A stretch of DNA of 64,000 bases from Christiangramia echinicola DSM 19838 (GCF_000423065.1 NZ_AUHG01000010.1:496001-560000); one strand, 5' to 3'. Positions 47,705 through 57,080 are shown, counted from the stretch's first letter. Notes: generated by a model not told the origin, from the sequence alone. Translations and numbers: made by a program.

Positions 47705-50164
47705 TTAAGAACCGCACATTAAACAGTCGTCACCCTCAGCTTCTTTAGACTGAGCGATGATCGCTCTTAACTCCTCGGGAGATAGAGCTCCTTCCTCTTC
47801 AGTTTGTGCAGAAATAACAGGTTGTGATTGTGCTTTAAGTTTTTCAGCCGCTTTAGCAGGAGCATCAGTAGTTACTGCAACGGGTTCTTTCTTCTTTTCT
47901 TTCTCCAGGGTAAACTTAATGGCGTCTACTGCAGATTTAGTTCGCAGATAATACATACCTGTTTTAAGTCCGCTTTTCCATGCATAGAAGTGCATCGAAG
48001 TAAGCTTGCTGTAATTCGCATTTTCCATGAACAGGTTAAGCGATTGAGACTGATCTATAAAATATCCTCTGTGTCTGGACATGTCGATGATATCTTTCAT
48101 GCTCATTTCCCAAACGGTCTTGTATAGTTCTTTAAGGTCCTCAGGAATAACATCTATATCCTGAACCGACCCATTATTTCTCATGATCGCGTTCTTCACA
48201 TCTTCAGTCCACAGGTCTCTGGAAACCAGGTCTTCCAGTAAATGCTTGTTCACTACAATAAATTCTCCAGATAATACTCTCCTGGTATATATGTTAGAAG
48301 TGTAAGGTTCAAAAGCTTCGTTGTTTCCAAGGATCTGAGAAGTAGATGCGGTAGGCATAGGTGCTAGTAAAAGAGAATTTCTAACTCCGTTCTTCATAAC
48401 CTGCTTGCGCAATTTTGTCCATTCCCATCTTCCGCTTAATTCTTCATCTTTTATTCCCCATAAGTTATACTGAAATTCTCCCTGGCTTATTGGTGATCCT
48501 TCAAATGTTGAGTATGGTCCTTCTTCTTTCGCCAGTTCCATAGAGGCGGTAACAGCAGCGAAATATAAAGTTTCGAAGATCTCCTGGTTCAGTTTCTTAG
48601 CCTCGTCTGAAGTGAAAGGCATTCTAAGTTTTATAAACGTATCAGCAAGACCCTGCACCCCAAGTCCAACCGGACGGTGGCGCATGTTTGAATTTTCAGC
48701 CTCCTTTACGGGATAGTAATTCCTGTCTATAACCTTGTTAAGGTTTTTGATAACTCTCTTCGTGATCTTAAAAAGCTCTTTATGATCAAATTCGTTACCC
48801 TTAATAAACATAGGTAGAGCAATAGAAGCAAGGTTACAAACCGCTACTTCATCTTTACTGGTATATTCTAAAATTTCAGTACATAGGTTTGAAGAGCGAA
48901 TGGTACCAAGGTTCTTCTGATTAGATTTCCTATTTGCTGCATCCTTGTAAAGCATGTAAGGAGTTCCGGTTTCAATCTGAGATTCCATGATTTTTTCCCA
49001 TACCTCACGCGCTTTTATAGTTCTTCGGCCTTTTCCTTCAGCTTCATATTTTTCATAAAGCTTTTCGAATTCTTCGCCGTAAGTGTCATACAATCCTGGA
49101 CATTCATGCGGACACATTAAAGTCCACTTTCCATTTTCCTGAACCCTTTTCATGAATAGATCTGGCATCCACATGGCATAGAATAGGTCCCGAGCTCTCA
49201 TTTCTTCCTTTCCATGATTCTTTTTGAGGTCAAGGAAGTCGAAAATATCAGCATGCCACGGTTCCACATACATGGCGAAAGACCCTTTTCTCTTTCCGCC
49301 ACCCTGGTCTACGTAACGTGCAGTGTCATTGAAAACTCTTAACATTGGTACAATCCCGTTTGAAGTACCATTAGTACCGGAAATATAAGAACCTGTGGCT
49401 CTTACATTGTGGATAGAGAGTCCAATTCCCCCGGCAGATTGAGAGATCTTGGCAGTTTGTTTAAGCGTATCGTAAATTCCGTCTATGCTATCATCTTTCA
49501 TAGTAAGCAGGAAACATGACGACATTTGGGGTTTAGGAGTACCCGAGTTAAAAAGTGTTGGAGTAGCGTGGGTGAAGTATTTTTTAGACATCAGCTCATA
49601 GGTTTCTATGGCTGCATCTAGATCATCAATATGAATCCCGATAGAAACCCGCATTAACATATGCTGAGGTCTTTCGGCGATCTCTCCATTCAATTTAAGA
49701 AGATAAGATCTCTCCAGTGTTTTGAATCCAAAGTAATCATAACCGAAATCGCGGTTATAGATGATCGTAGAATCCAGTTTTTCCTTGTTTTCCATGATCA
49801 CCTTGTAAACCTCTTCAGAAAGGAGTGGAGCTTTCTCATCGGTACGAGGATTCACATACTCAAAGAGATCTGTCATAACCTCAGAGAAGGTCTTCTTGGT
49901 ATTTTTATGCAGGTTGGAAACAGAGATCCTGGCGGCAAGTTTAGCATAGTCTGGATGTGCTGTAGTCATTGTTGCTGCGATCTCTGCAGCAAGATTATCA
50001 AGTTCACTGGTGGTTACGTTGTCGTAAAGACCTTCAATCACACGCATCGCGACCTTAACAGGATCTACTAATTCGTTGAGACCATAACACAGTTTTTTAA
50101 CTCTGGAAGTGATTTTGTCGAACATGACGGGTTCCCTTCTCCCGTCTCTTTTAACTACATACAT
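47705..50164 (-). CDS. nrdA: Ribonucleotide reductase class I, large subunit
   Basis: An 819-residue catalytic subunit that reduces ribonucleoside diphosphates. An N-terminal ATP-cone ([20 protein letters not shown]) mediates allosteric control. Active-site cysteines are in [13 protein letters not shown] and [11 protein letters not shown], and the radical Cys and Glu in [11 protein letters not shown]. The C-terminal tail ends DDCLMCGS, the shuttle Cys pair for thioredoxin, preceded by an Ala/Pro/Glu-rich linker. It follows nrdB on the minus strand after about 150 bases containing a GC-rich hairpin. Confidence 0.96.
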   Translation of the reverse strand: MYVVKRDGRREPVMFDKITSRVKKLCYGLNELVDPVKVAMRVIEGLYDNVTTSELDNLAAEIAATMTTAHPDYAKLAARISVSNLHKNTKKTFSEVMTDLFEYVNPRTDEKAPLLSEEVYKVIMENKEKLDSTIIYNRDFGYDYFGFKTLERSYLLKLNGEIAERPQHMLMRVSIGIHIDDLDAAIETYELMSKKYFTHATPTLFNSGTPKPQMSSCFLLTMKDDSIDGIYDTLKQTAKISQSAGGIGLSIHNVRATGSYISGTNGTSNGIVPMLRVFNDTARYVDQGGGKRKGSFAMYVEPWHADIFDFLDLKKNHGKEEMRARDLFYAMWMPDLFMKRVQENGKWTLMCPHECPGLYDTYGEEFEKLYEKYEAEGKGRRTIKAREVWEKIMESQIETGTPYMLYKDAANRKSNQKNLGTIRSSNLCTEILEYTSKDEVAVCNLASIALPMFIKGNEFDHKELFKITKRVIKNLNKVIDRNYYPVKEAENSNMRHRPVGLGVQGLADTFIKLRMPFTSDEAKKLNQEIFETLYFAAVTASMELAKEEGPYSTFEGSPISQGEFQYNLWGIKDEELSGRWEWTKLRKQVMKNGVRNSLLLAPMPTASTSQILGNNEAFEPYTSNIYTRRVLSGEFIVVNKHLLEDLVSRDLWTEDVKNAIMRNNGSVQDIDVIPEDLKELYKTVWEMSMKDIIDMSRHRGYFIDQSQSLNLFMENANYSKLTSMHFYAWKSGLKTGMYYLRTKSAVDAIKFTLEKEKKKEPVAVTTDAPAKAAEKLKAQSQPVISAQTEEEGALSPEELRAIIAQSKEAEGDDCLMCGS

Positions 50165-50281
50165 ACGCTACAATTTTAGTTAGTTGGGCTAAAGTATCTT
50201 GGGAAAGAGTATTAGCATTCCAGGCCGGTGGTTAATCCGGATTAATAAAAATATAATTTCGGGTGAAAACAAAGATCAACT

Positions 50282-50307
50282 TGCGCCAAATTGGGGGGCT
50301 TGGCGCA
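50282..50307 (-). other. GC-rich hairpin between nrdB and nrdA
   Basis: TGCGCCAA (50282-50289) pairs with TTGGCGCA (50300-50307) around a loop with six G. It lies 8 bases after the nrdB stop on the minus strand. No T run follows, so an intrinsic terminator is unlikely. It may tune relative levels of the two subunits by mRNA processing or stability. Confidence 0.5.
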
Positions 50308-50315
50308 GTTGCTCT

Positions 50316-51293
50316 TTAGAAATCAGCATCAAAGCTGATCTCGTCTGATTCTTTGTCTTTGTTCATTACTCCTGCCTTCTGGTATTCACTTACTCGTTTT
50401 TCGAAGAAATTGGTTTTACCCTGCAGGTTGATCATATCCATAAAGTCGAATGGATTTGAAACATTGAATTCTTTTTCACATTCCAGTTCTACAAGTAGCC
50501 TGTCGGTTACGAACTCCAGGTATTGAGTCATTAACTTGGCATTCATACCAATCAAACTAACAGGAAGTGATTCGGTTACGAACTCACGTTCTATATTTAG
50601 AGCATCGATGATGATCTTTCTTATTTTTTCTTTTGGCACTTTGTTAACCAGGTGATGGTTGTGCAGGTGTACTGCGAAATCACAATGCATTCCTTCATCT
50701 CTTGAGATAAGCTCATTAGAAAAAGTAAGCCCGGGCATTAAACCACGCTTTTTCAACCAGAAAATAGAACAAAAGGCTCCTGAGAAAAATATACCTTCTA
50801 CGGCAGCGAAAGCGATCAGTCTTTCAGCAAAAGAATCTGAATCTATCCACTGTAAAGCCCAATCTGCTTTTTTCTTGATTGCCGGGAAAACCTCTATAGC
50901 TCTGAATAACTTGTCTTTTTCTTTATCATCTTTTACATAAGTATCTATCAAAAGAGAATAGGTCTCAGAATGAATATTTTCCATCATGATCTGGAAACCA
51001 TAGAAGAATTTAGCTTCGGAATATTGAACTTCATTTACGAAGTTCTCGGCAAGGTTTTCATTTACAATCCCATCTGAAGCTGCAAAGAATGCCAGAATAT
51101 GTTTTATAAAATATCTTTCGTCTGAATTTAACTTATTGGTCCAATCGGTTAAATCCTGGTGAAGATCAATTTCTTCAGCGGTCCAGAAACAAGCCTCCAT
51201 TTTTTTATACCAATCCCAAATGTCATGATGTTTGATCGGGAAGATGACAAAGCGATCTTTGTTCTCCTGCAAAATGGGTTCGTTCTGGGCCAT
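50316..51293 (-). CDS. nrdB: Ribonucleotide reductase class I, radical-bearing small subunit
   Basis: A 325-residue ferritin-like R2 protein. Metal-ligand and radical residues are visible in [12 protein letters not shown], where Glu, His and the radical Tyr follow the ExxHxxxY pattern of class Ia, and in [16 protein letters not shown] with the second Glu/His set. It supplies the tyrosyl radical to NrdA. It is first in the nrdB-nrdA order, separated by 151 bases. The upstream non-coding region is long and contains repeated sequence, see separate entries. Confidence 0.96.
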   Translation of the reverse strand: MAQNEPILQENKDRFVIFPIKHHDIWDWYKKMEACFWTAEEIDLHQDLTDWTNKLNSDERYFIKHILAFFAASDGIVNENLAENFVNEVQYSEAKFFYGFQIMMENIHSETYSLLIDTYVKDDKEKDKLFRAIEVFPAIKKKADWALQWIDSDSFAERLIAFAAVEGIFFSGAFCSIFWLKKRGLMPGLTFSNELISRDEGMHCDFAVHLHNHHLVNKVPKEKIRKIIIDALNIEREFVTESLPVSLIGMNAKLMTQYLEFVTDRLLVELECEKEFNVSNPFDFMDMINLQGKTNFFEKRVSEYQKAGVMNKDKESDEISFDADF

Positions 51294-51387
51294 AATTGTT
51301 AAAATTTTAATTCTTTGTGGTTATAATTGAAAAGTGTTTAACAAATATTTAAAAATGAGACAGATAATGAAAGAATATAAGAGAAAC

Positions 51388-51409
51388 GTTTTCAACAAAG
51401 TTTTCAACA
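51388..51409. promoter_or_regulatory. Direct repeat resembling DnaA boxes upstream of nrdB
   Basis: GTTTTCAACA occurs twice, 12 bases apart (51388-51397 and 51400-51409), about 95-116 bases upstream of the nrdB start. The TTTTCAACA core differs by one base from the DnaA-box pattern TTWTNCACA. DnaA control of ribonucleotide reductase is known in Escherichia coli; here it is a hypothesis. Confidence 0.35.
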
Positions 51410-51589
51410 CTTGTCTTCCCAAGTTTTTCATACTTTCTTGTTAAATAAGGATAGTAAACACCTGTAAAACAAATTGTTATAATTTGTTAATAATTTTATA
51501 ACCAAAAAGATTGTTTGAGGTTATAAATCAAGTGTATAAGTATGAAAGAACTCTGAAAAAGGCCTTGAAATATGAGGTTTTAACGAATG

Positions 51590-51614
51590 AAAACCGGTAA
51601 AAATTACCGGTTTT
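51590..51614 (-). terminator. Stem-loop terminator in the nrdB-DUF3109 gap
   Basis: AAAACCGGTAA (51590-51600) pairs with TTACCGGTTTT (51604-51614) with a three-base loop and A/T runs on both sides, so it could act in either direction. It probably ends the DUF3109 transcript about 235 bases after the stop codon, or a small RNA. Confidence 0.6.
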
Positions 51615-51848
51615 CTAGAAAACAGAATTAATTTTTTGGTTGGTCCACCTATAATAATTTGTTGGGTATAGATAGATATTTAACTCTGTTAATATCATTG
51701 ATTTGATAAATACGACGAATTTACCGCCTTAATTATCATGTAATTAAAAATTTCGGGGGGATAAAAAGAATGAATATTCTTTTTATTTTCAGAATAAACC
51801 TAAATATAGTGAAAATATTGAATGAAAATTAAGGTAAGCTACTGAAAA

Positions 51849-52436
51849 TTAGTTCGTTGATTTGGTTTTTTTCTGAACAGTTTCAGCAATAACCTCCAGT
51901 TCTTCATACCAGTCTTCTCCAAACTTTCTTATTAAAGCATCCTTCACAAACTTATAAATAGGCACCTGTAATTCGGCTCCCAGACTGCATGCATCATCAC
52001 AAATTTCCCAGCGATGATAATTAACTGCTGAAAATGCTGAATATTCATCAACTCTAACCGGGTATAAATGGCAGGACACTGGTTTCTTCCAGTTGATATC
52101 ACCCTGGTTATAAGCTTCTTCAATTCCACATAAAGCAGTTCCCCTATCATCAAAAGTCACATAGGCGCAATCTGCTCCATTGATAAGCGGTGTTTCAATT
52201 TCGCCATTCTCACGGGTAATATAAACACCCTGTTCTTCAATTGCTTTTATTCCTTCTTTACGTAAATATGGCTTTACTTTAGGGTAGATCTCTTCCATAA
52301 TTGCTCTTTCCTCGGGCTCAACAGGAGCTCCTGCTTCACCATCTATACAGCAGGCACCTTTACAGGCTGAAAGATTACACACAAAATCATTCTTGATGAT
52401 CTCTTCTGATACTAAAGTCTTACCTAATTGAAACAT
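51849..52436 (-). CDS. DUF3109 cysteine-cluster protein
   Basis: A 195-residue cytoplasmic protein of the DUF3109 type, related to YkgJ-like proteins with putative metal-binding Cys clusters. The cysteines lie in FVCNLSACKGACCIDGEAG, GADCAYV, ALCGIEEA, VSCHLYPVRV and ICDDACSLG, a pattern suggesting a zinc or iron-sulfur site. Function unknown. The gene has its own -7 element just before its start codon and is divergent from marC. Confidence 0.85.
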   Translation of the reverse strand: MFQLGKTLVSEEIIKNDFVCNLSACKGACCIDGEAGAPVEPEERAIMEEIYPKVKPYLRKEGIKAIEEQGVYITRENGEIETPLINGADCAYVTFDDRGTALCGIEEAYNQGDINWKKPVSCHLYPVRVDEYSAFSAVNYHRWEICDDACSLGAELQVPIYKFVKDALIRKFGEDWYEELEVIAETVQKKTKSTN

Positions 52437-52442
52437 GGCGCA

Positions 52443-52450
52443 AAGATAAT
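52443..52450 (-). promoter_or_regulatory. -7 element directly before DUF3109 gene
   Basis: On the minus strand TATCTTTG matches TAnnTTTG and ends 6 bases before the ATG at 52436. A TTC, not TTG, occurs at the -33 position. Together they suggest a leaderless or nearly leaderless transcript. Confidence 0.5.
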
Positions 52451-52515
52451 TTTCTATGGTTTATGTCGAAGAAATTGGCTAAAAAACTTTACATAAATTT
52501 AACCTGTCCACCCGA

Positions 52516-52545
52516 TTGTTAATCAGATAACTTGAAGTACTTTTG
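52516..52545 (+). promoter_or_regulatory. Promoter of the marC operon
   Basis: TTG at 52516-52518, a 19-base spacer and TACTTTTG at 52538-52545 match the Bacteroidota promoter pattern TTG-N19-TAnnTTTG exactly. Transcription would start about 5-8 bases later, 20 bases before the marC ATG. Confidence 0.75.
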
Positions 52546-52570
52546 CCGCCAATTTTGAAAGAAGGAAGTT

Positions 52571-53149
52571 ATGTTTAAAGTATTAGATGTCAAGCAGATA
52601 TTTACAGCGGGGATGGTGCTTTTTGCGGTTATCGATATTATTGGAAATATTCCAATTATTATCGATCTAAGAAAGAAAGTAGGACACATTCAGAGCGAAA
52701 AGGCCTCATTTGTTGCGGGGATTATCATGATCGTATTTCTATTCCTGGGGAAAGAGATTCTGAATCTTATTGGGATAGATGTTAATTCATTTGCCGTCGC
52801 CGGTTCATTTATACTATTCTTCCTTGCTTTAGAAATGATTTTAGGAATTAGCCTTTATAAAGATGATGCGCCAGAGACAGCTTCTGTAGTTCCTTTGGCA
52901 TTTCCATTGATCGCTGGAGCCGGTACAATGACCTCCCTGGTTTCTCTGCAGGCTGAATATGAAACGGTAAATATCATTGTTGCTATTATTATCAATATTA
53001 TATTTGTATACCTGGTTCTAAAGTCTTCTTCTAAGATCGAGAAGATCCTTGGATCACAGGGAATCAATGTAATTAGAAAAGTTTTTGGAGTAATTCTACT
53101 AGCTATTGCAGTTAAACTTTTCGCCGCAAATATTCAGAACTTATTTTAA
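52571..53149 (+). CDS. MarC-family membrane protein
   Basis: A 192-residue integral membrane protein with about six spans, for example AGMVLFAVIDIIGNIPIII, FVAGIIMIVFLFLG and VAGSFILFFLALEMILG. The segment VPLAFPLIAGAGTM is typical of the MarC/NAAT family. The real transport role of this family is unclear. It starts a three-gene unit: its stop overlaps the next ATG by one base, and the following FAD protein overlaps in turn. Confidence 0.9.
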   Translation: MFKVLDVKQIFTAGMVLFAVIDIIGNIPIIIDLRKKVGHIQSEKASFVAGIIMIVFLFLGKEILNLIGIDVNSFAVAGSFILFFLALEMILGISLYKDDAPETASVVPLAFPLIAGAGTMTSLVSLQAEYETVNIIVAIIINIIFVYLVLKSSSKIEKILGSQGINVIRKVFGVILLAIAVKLFAANIQNLF

Positions 53150-53343
53150 TGAAGTATTTTATTTATACCATTATTTTCTTAGCAGTAGTATTTATTGGGA
53201 TTAGCGCCGGTAAGCTGGATTTTCAGAATTTAATGGAAGGGGATAGCGCAAATGCCTTAATAGTAATTGCAGCAAGCCTTTGTGTAATTGTATTAATGGT
53301 CATACTTCTTGTGTCAAGAACGATCTCAAGGAAGCATGCATAA
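53149..53343 (+). CDS. Small two-span membrane protein in marC operon
   Basis: A 64-residue protein with two hydrophobic helices (about residues 3-20 and 36-56, the latter ALIVIAASLCVIVLMVILLV) and a basic C-terminus (SRTISRKHA). The size and tight coupling (one-base overlap with marC, eight-base overlap with the FAD gene) argue for a real gene. No family is recognised; small membrane proteins next to MarC are often annotated only as hypothetical. It may assist the transporter. Confidence 0.75.
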   Translation: MKYFIYTIIFLAVVFIGISAGKLDFQNLMEGDSANALIVIAASLCVIVLMVILLVSRTISRKHA

Positions 53344-53956
53344 TTCTCCGGAATTCGATGTGTTGATCATAGGAGGTGGGGCAGCAGGTCTTTCCTGTGC
53401 CCTGGTAATAGGGTCTGCTTTAGAAAAGCCATTCGCTAAAGATAAAAAAGCCGGGATCATCCTGCATCAAAAGGCCTCGCATTTAAATTCAGCATTATTA
53501 AATAATGTCTTCGGAATTCCTCCCGGAACAAAGGGAAGCGATCTTCTAAAAGAGGGAGCTAATCATCTCAAGAATCTATATCCTGAAATGGAACAAATTC
53601 CCGGAGAAAAGGTTAAGGAGATTAGGGAGGTTGAAGATAGATTCAAGATAATTACCAATAGGAACGAGTATATTTCTAAATCGATCGTGGTTGCTATTGG
53701 TTATACGAGTCCATTTAGGATAAGCGGACTGGAAGATTATCTAATACCACATAAAAAGGCCAAAATCTCGAAGAACAGGCTGCAATTAAAGAATGAAGAT
53801 CACCTGGTGAAACCAGGATTATATGTTGCCGGAACTCTTGCTGGCTGGCGTAGCCAATATAGTATTGCAACTGGTAGCGGTGCAGCTGTGGCTACAGATA
53901 TACTTACTGAATGGAATGATGGAGCGCACACTAAGGTGCATGATAAATTACCTTAG
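53336..53956 (+). CDS. Short FAD-binding thioredoxin-reductase-like protein
   Basis: A 206-residue flavoprotein. The FAD Rossmann motif is DVLIIGGGAAGLSC at the N-terminus, and GLYVAGTLAGWRSQYSIATGSGAAVATDIL near the C-terminus is the second FAD-contact region of thioredoxin reductases. Full enzymes have about 310 residues; here the NADPH-binding domain and its CxxC motif are absent, so the two FAD halves are joined directly. An upstream TTG at 53309 is possible, but ATG 53336 starts just before the motif. It may use another electron donor; function is unknown. Confidence 0.8.
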   Translation: MHNSPEFDVLIIGGGAAGLSCALVIGSALEKPFAKDKKAGIILHQKASHLNSALLNNVFGIPPGTKGSDLLKEGANHLKNLYPEMEQIPGEKVKEIREVEDRFKIITNRNEYISKSIVVAIGYTSPFRISGLEDYLIPHKKAKISKNRLQLKNEDHLVKPGLYVAGTLAGWRSQYSIATGSGAAVATDILTEWNDGAHTKVHDKLP

Positions 53957-54250
53957 GAAGTAAAAAATGATCGTTACGGGTAGGCTAACTATTGCAGATA
54001 TCATAAAGCTTTGCTGTAGATTTCTATATAACAGGGCTTTTTTTAGCTGTATTGTGAATTCCGGATCTTCTGCAGCCTTTATCTGATTCTTTAGAACGCT
54101 TCTGGAGACATTCGATGAATTGATCAAAATTTCTTTCTTCAGGAATAGATAAGCGCTATTATCCATCAATCTAAATATTACTGCTATTATAAACAGGAAA
54201 AGAGGCGCTAGGGGCCAGATTTCTGATAGATAGACAAGAAATTTTTGCAT
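53948..54250 (-). CDS. Uncharacterised two-span membrane protein
   Basis: A 100-residue protein with hydrophobic segments at about residues 10-28 (IWPLAPLFLFIIAVIFRL) and 80-98 (FMISAIVSLPVTIIFYFL), and a polar helical centre. I do not recognise a family. It overlaps the convergent FAD gene by nine bases at the 3' ends and starts 15 bases after the protease gene stop, so it may be the last gene of the unit that includes the deaminase and the protease. Confidence 0.65.
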   Translation of the reverse strand: MQKFLVYLSEIWPLAPLFLFIIAVIFRLMDNSAYLFLKKEILINSSNVSRSVLKNQIKAAEDPEFTIQLKKALLYRNLQQSFMISAIVSLPVTIIFYFLR

Positions 54251-54265
54251 CGAAATGCCAAAATA

Positions 54266-55858
54266 TTATTTTTCCCTGGACAACTCGATCACTTTCTCGA
54301 TTATTCGGTCATCTTCATTTAAATACCGTTCAAATACATTCGTCCCAAATAATTGTTGGGCGATTTCGGCTTTTAAATACTTTCTAAGAAGAGGTTTATG
54401 AGAATCACTGGTAGATTTCATCCCGATATTTAATTGTCGTAAATATCTGTCAAAATCTGTGATCATTTTATCGGTGATCTTGATCTCTTTTCTAAATTTT
54501 TCCTTAGTTATAGAGTTGTAATACTCCCTGTTCTCTTCAAGGATAGAAAAAACAAAACGGCGTAAGTAACCGCTTCTTAGGAGGAAATTAAGTTTCTCTT
54601 TTTCTGAATCTGTATCCTTGGCAACGAATATGTCTGGGATGATCCCTCCTCCACCGAAAACGATCTTGCCTCCGGGGGTTTTATATTTTAAAGAATCATT
54701 TACCTCGATACTGTCTTCATTGTTCAATTCACCGTTTTTATAACGTCGCATGTAATCATTGAAATAGGATTCATTTCCGTTATTATATGGTTTCTGAATG
54801 GATCTACCCGTGGGCGTGTAATACCGGGCAATGGTTAACCTTACAGCACTCCCATCCCCAAGTTCCATTTCACGCTGAACCAGGCCTTTGCCGTAAGAAC
54901 GCCGACCAATAATGGTCCCCACATCATTGTCCTGTAAGGCCCCGGCGACCACCTCACTTGCTGAAGCAGAATTTTCGTTGATAAGCACATATACTTTACC
55001 ATTTTCGAAGCTGCCTTTTCTTTGGGCATAGGTTTCTTCAATAGCTCCGCTTTTATTCTTGGTGAAAAGGATCAACTTATCATCCTTTATAAATTCGTCT
55101 GCTATATTTATGGCTTCAGAAAGGTATCCACCTGGATTATCCCTTAGGTCCAGGGCTATTTCTTTGGCCCCTTTCCCTTTTAATTCCTTAATGGCTTCAC
55201 TAAATTCGTTATAGGTCGTTTCAGAAAACCGGTCAATTTTAATATATCCGAGCTTCTCTGTAAGCATATAAGATGCGTTAACACTCTTTAAAGGTACTTT
55301 TCCTCTCTTAATTTTAAATGTAAGCAGGTCTTCAATTCCTTTACGTAAAACTTTGATTGTAACCCTTGTATTCTCTTTGCCTTTTAGCTGTGTGGTAACG
55401 GAATCTTCACTTATATCCAGATTAAACAGCTTTTTGCCATTTGCATAAAGTATGCGATCACCACCCCGGATGCCCAACTTTTCACTGGGGCCGCCTTCCA
55501 TGGCATTTATTACAACTATGGTGTCCTGGATATTATAAAAACTAACTCCAATTCCCACAAAATCACCTTTCATGTTCTCGGTCACTCTTGCATATTCATC
55601 TTTGGGGATATAAACCGAGTGCGGGTCAAGGTTTTCCAGGATCTTGTTTACCGTAACATCCACGATACTATCTGTATTCACATCGTCTACATATTCATAG
55701 TCGATATAATCTATGAGGCGGTTTAGTTTTTGCTTCTTGGGATTAGCTGTAAATAGCTCGTCTGAAGGGTCAAAATTTAGCCTCGCGCCAAGAATAAGGC
55801 CTATGGCACAAGCAATGCTTAATAATAGCGGAGTGTATATTTTATTTTTTCCTTTCAA
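54266..55858 (-). CDS. S41 C-terminal processing protease
   Basis: A 530-residue periplasmic protease with an N-terminal membrane anchor (YTPLLLSIACAIGLILG), a PDZ domain (about residues 85-165, GIGVSFYNIQDTIVV, LGIRGGDRIL) and the S41 catalytic domain with Ser in NENSASASEVVAGAL and Lys in RRSYGKGLVQ. The C-terminal 100 residues form a tail with helical character. CtpA-type enzymes trim or degrade periplasmic proteins. The start overlaps the deaminase stop by four bases, suggesting coupling. Confidence 0.92.
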   Translation of the reverse strand: MKGKNKIYTPLLLSIACAIGLILGARLNFDPSDELFTANPKKQKLNRLIDYIDYEYVDDVNTDSIVDVTVNKILENLDPHSVYIPKDEYARVTENMKGDFVGIGVSFYNIQDTIVVINAMEGGPSEKLGIRGGDRILYANGKKLFNLDISEDSVTTQLKGKENTRVTIKVLRKGIEDLLTFKIKRGKVPLKSVNASYMLTEKLGYIKIDRFSETTYNEFSEAIKELKGKGAKEIALDLRDNPGGYLSEAINIADEFIKDDKLILFTKNKSGAIEETYAQRKGSFENGKVYVLINENSASASEVVAGALQDNDVGTIIGRRSYGKGLVQREMELGDGSAVRLTIARYYTPTGRSIQKPYNNGNESYFNDYMRRYKNGELNNEDSIEVNDSLKYKTPGGKIVFGGGGIIPDIFVAKDTDSEKEKLNFLLRSGYLRRFVFSILEENREYYNSITKEKFRKEIKITDKMITDFDRYLRQLNIGMKSTSDSHKPLLRKYLKAEIAQQLFGTNVFERYLNEDDRIIEKVIELSREK

Positions 55859-56286
55859 TCTTCGAGTTCAGATATTTGCTGAAGTTCAACTCCAGCTTTT
55901 TCAAGAAATTCCAGTCCGGAGTTATCCTTATAATCAATATGATAAACCAGCCTGCTAATACCAGATTGGTGTATCAACTTACTACATTCCTTACAGGGCG
56001 ACATGGTTATATATAGCGTGGCGTCCTTACATGATTGTGTAGAACCAGCAACCTTTAAGATCGCATTGGCTTCAGCATGCAATACATACCATTTGGTATA
56101 ACCTTCATCATCCTCACAAAAATTTTCAAATCCAGATGGCGTTCCGTTATATCCATCAGATATGATCATTCTATCTTTAACAATTAACGCGCCAACCTGT
56201 TTTCTATTACAATGGGATAATTTACTCCATTCATTGGCAATTCTCAAATAAGCCTTGTCGAATTTTTGTTGTTTTTTCTTATTCAT
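55855..56286 (-). CDS. dCMP deaminase-like protein (ComEB family)
   Basis: A 143-residue zinc-dependent deaminase. Ligands and catalytic Glu are in VLHAEANAILKVAGS and MSPCKECSKLI; CNRKQVGALIVKDRMIISDGYNGTPSG is typical of deoxycytidylate deaminases. It would convert dCMP to dUMP for thymidylate synthesis. It is co-transcribed with the downstream protease by a four-base overlap. The dCMP assignment rests on family motifs only. Confidence 0.9.
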   Translation of the reverse strand: MNKKKQQKFDKAYLRIANEWSKLSHCNRKQVGALIVKDRMIISDGYNGTPSGFENFCEDDEGYTKWYVLHAEANAILKVAGSTQSCKDATLYITMSPCKECSKLIHQSGISRLVYHIDYKDNSGLEFLEKAGVELQQISELED

Positions 56287-56376
56287 GGAAATTGAAAAAG
56301 ACTAATAGGTCTATAATTAATAATAGACTGCAAATTAAAAGATTATTGGTAAAATCACTGCTGAAAATTCCAATAT

Positions 56377-56964
56377 CTAGAGGGCCAGAAAACTTTTATG
56401 CAGAATTGGTAGTATAATCCCAATAACGATAGATGCGGTAACCAGGATCCAGTCCCGTTTTGAAACGTTTAGGACATTCTGAAATAGGAAACCTATGATC
56501 ATAACCGCTAAAACTACAATAACCTGTGCAGCTTCTATTCCCAAAGCGAATTCTATGAGCGGTAGAAATTTGCTTTCAGCTCCTGCGGCGATCATTTTAA
56601 AGTAGGATGAAAAGCCCAGACCGTGAATAAGTCCGAAGAAAATTGTGGTAAAATATAATACGTTGTAATTTGTATTTCTCACCTTTTTTCCAGCAGTGGC
56701 AATATCAAAAATCGCCGTTGCGAGAATGGTTACGGGAATTAAGAATTCCACATAATCTGAATCTACTCTAACGATTTCATATACTGAAAGGAATAAGGCA
56801 AGGGTGTGTCCCAATGTAAAAAGTGTGACCAACCATAAAACTCGTTTCCAGGTGCTAAAGCCGTAAGAGGCTACAAGCACAATTAAAAATAAAACATGAT
56901 CATATGCCTGCCAGTCGAGTACGTGATCTAGTCCAAGCCTGAAGTAGAGCCAAAATTGCGACAT
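56377..56964 (-). CDS. HupE/UreJ-like membrane protein
   Basis: A 195-residue protein with about six membrane spans. Conserved motifs of the HupE/UreJ family are present: YDHVLFLIVLVASYG, TLFTLGHTLALFLS, FFGLIHGLGFSSYF and LGIEAAQ, with the His residues that may bind nickel or another metal. Family members are proposed metal permeases. There is no urease or hydrogenase gene nearby, so the substrate is open. It lies 90 bases upstream of the deaminase on the same strand. Confidence 0.85.
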   Translation of the reverse strand: MSQFWLYFRLGLDHVLDWQAYDHVLFLIVLVASYGFSTWKRVLWLVTLFTLGHTLALFLSVYEIVRVDSDYVEFLIPVTILATAIFDIATAGKKVRNTNYNVLYFTTIFFGLIHGLGFSSYFKMIAAGAESKFLPLIEFALGIEAAQVIVVLAVMIIGFLFQNVLNVSKRDWILVTASIVIGIILPILHKSFLAL

Positions 56965-57019
56965 AAATAACTTTTAAATAGGAAAGACCCGAAATTACAA
57001 CATATTAATACAATCACAA

Positions 57020-57080
57020 AAACCCCTCGAATGGGTATTTCATCTGGAGGTTAAATATTTTAGTTTTATCAGCTGAATTA
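57020..57080 (+). promoter_or_regulatory. Conserved promoter element, copy 1 (before two-component operon)
   Basis: Contains ACCC..ATGGGTATTT (57031-57040), then 26 bases from its start ATTTTAGTTTTA (57057-57068) and GCTGAATTA (57072-57080). The same three blocks occur upstream of the lipoprotein gene at 60159 with identical 26-base spacing. TAGTTTTA resembles a -7 element (TAnnTTTG with a last-base change), and the GGGTATTT block falls at the -33 position. This looks like a regulator-dependent promoter; the adjacent response regulator is the natural candidate. Confidence 0.7.

Larger units (their letters stand above)
51294..51848. other. 555-base non-coding region upstream of nrdB
   Basis: A long AT-rich gap holding a direct repeat (51388-51409), an inverted repeat CAAATT-gttat-AATTTG near 51470-51486 and a stem-loop with T runs at both edges (51590-51614). 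No frame is convincing as a gene and I see no clear NrdR box. It contains the nrdB promoter and the 3' end of the DUF3109 transcript, and could hold a small RNA that ends at the stem-loop. Confidence 0.5.
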
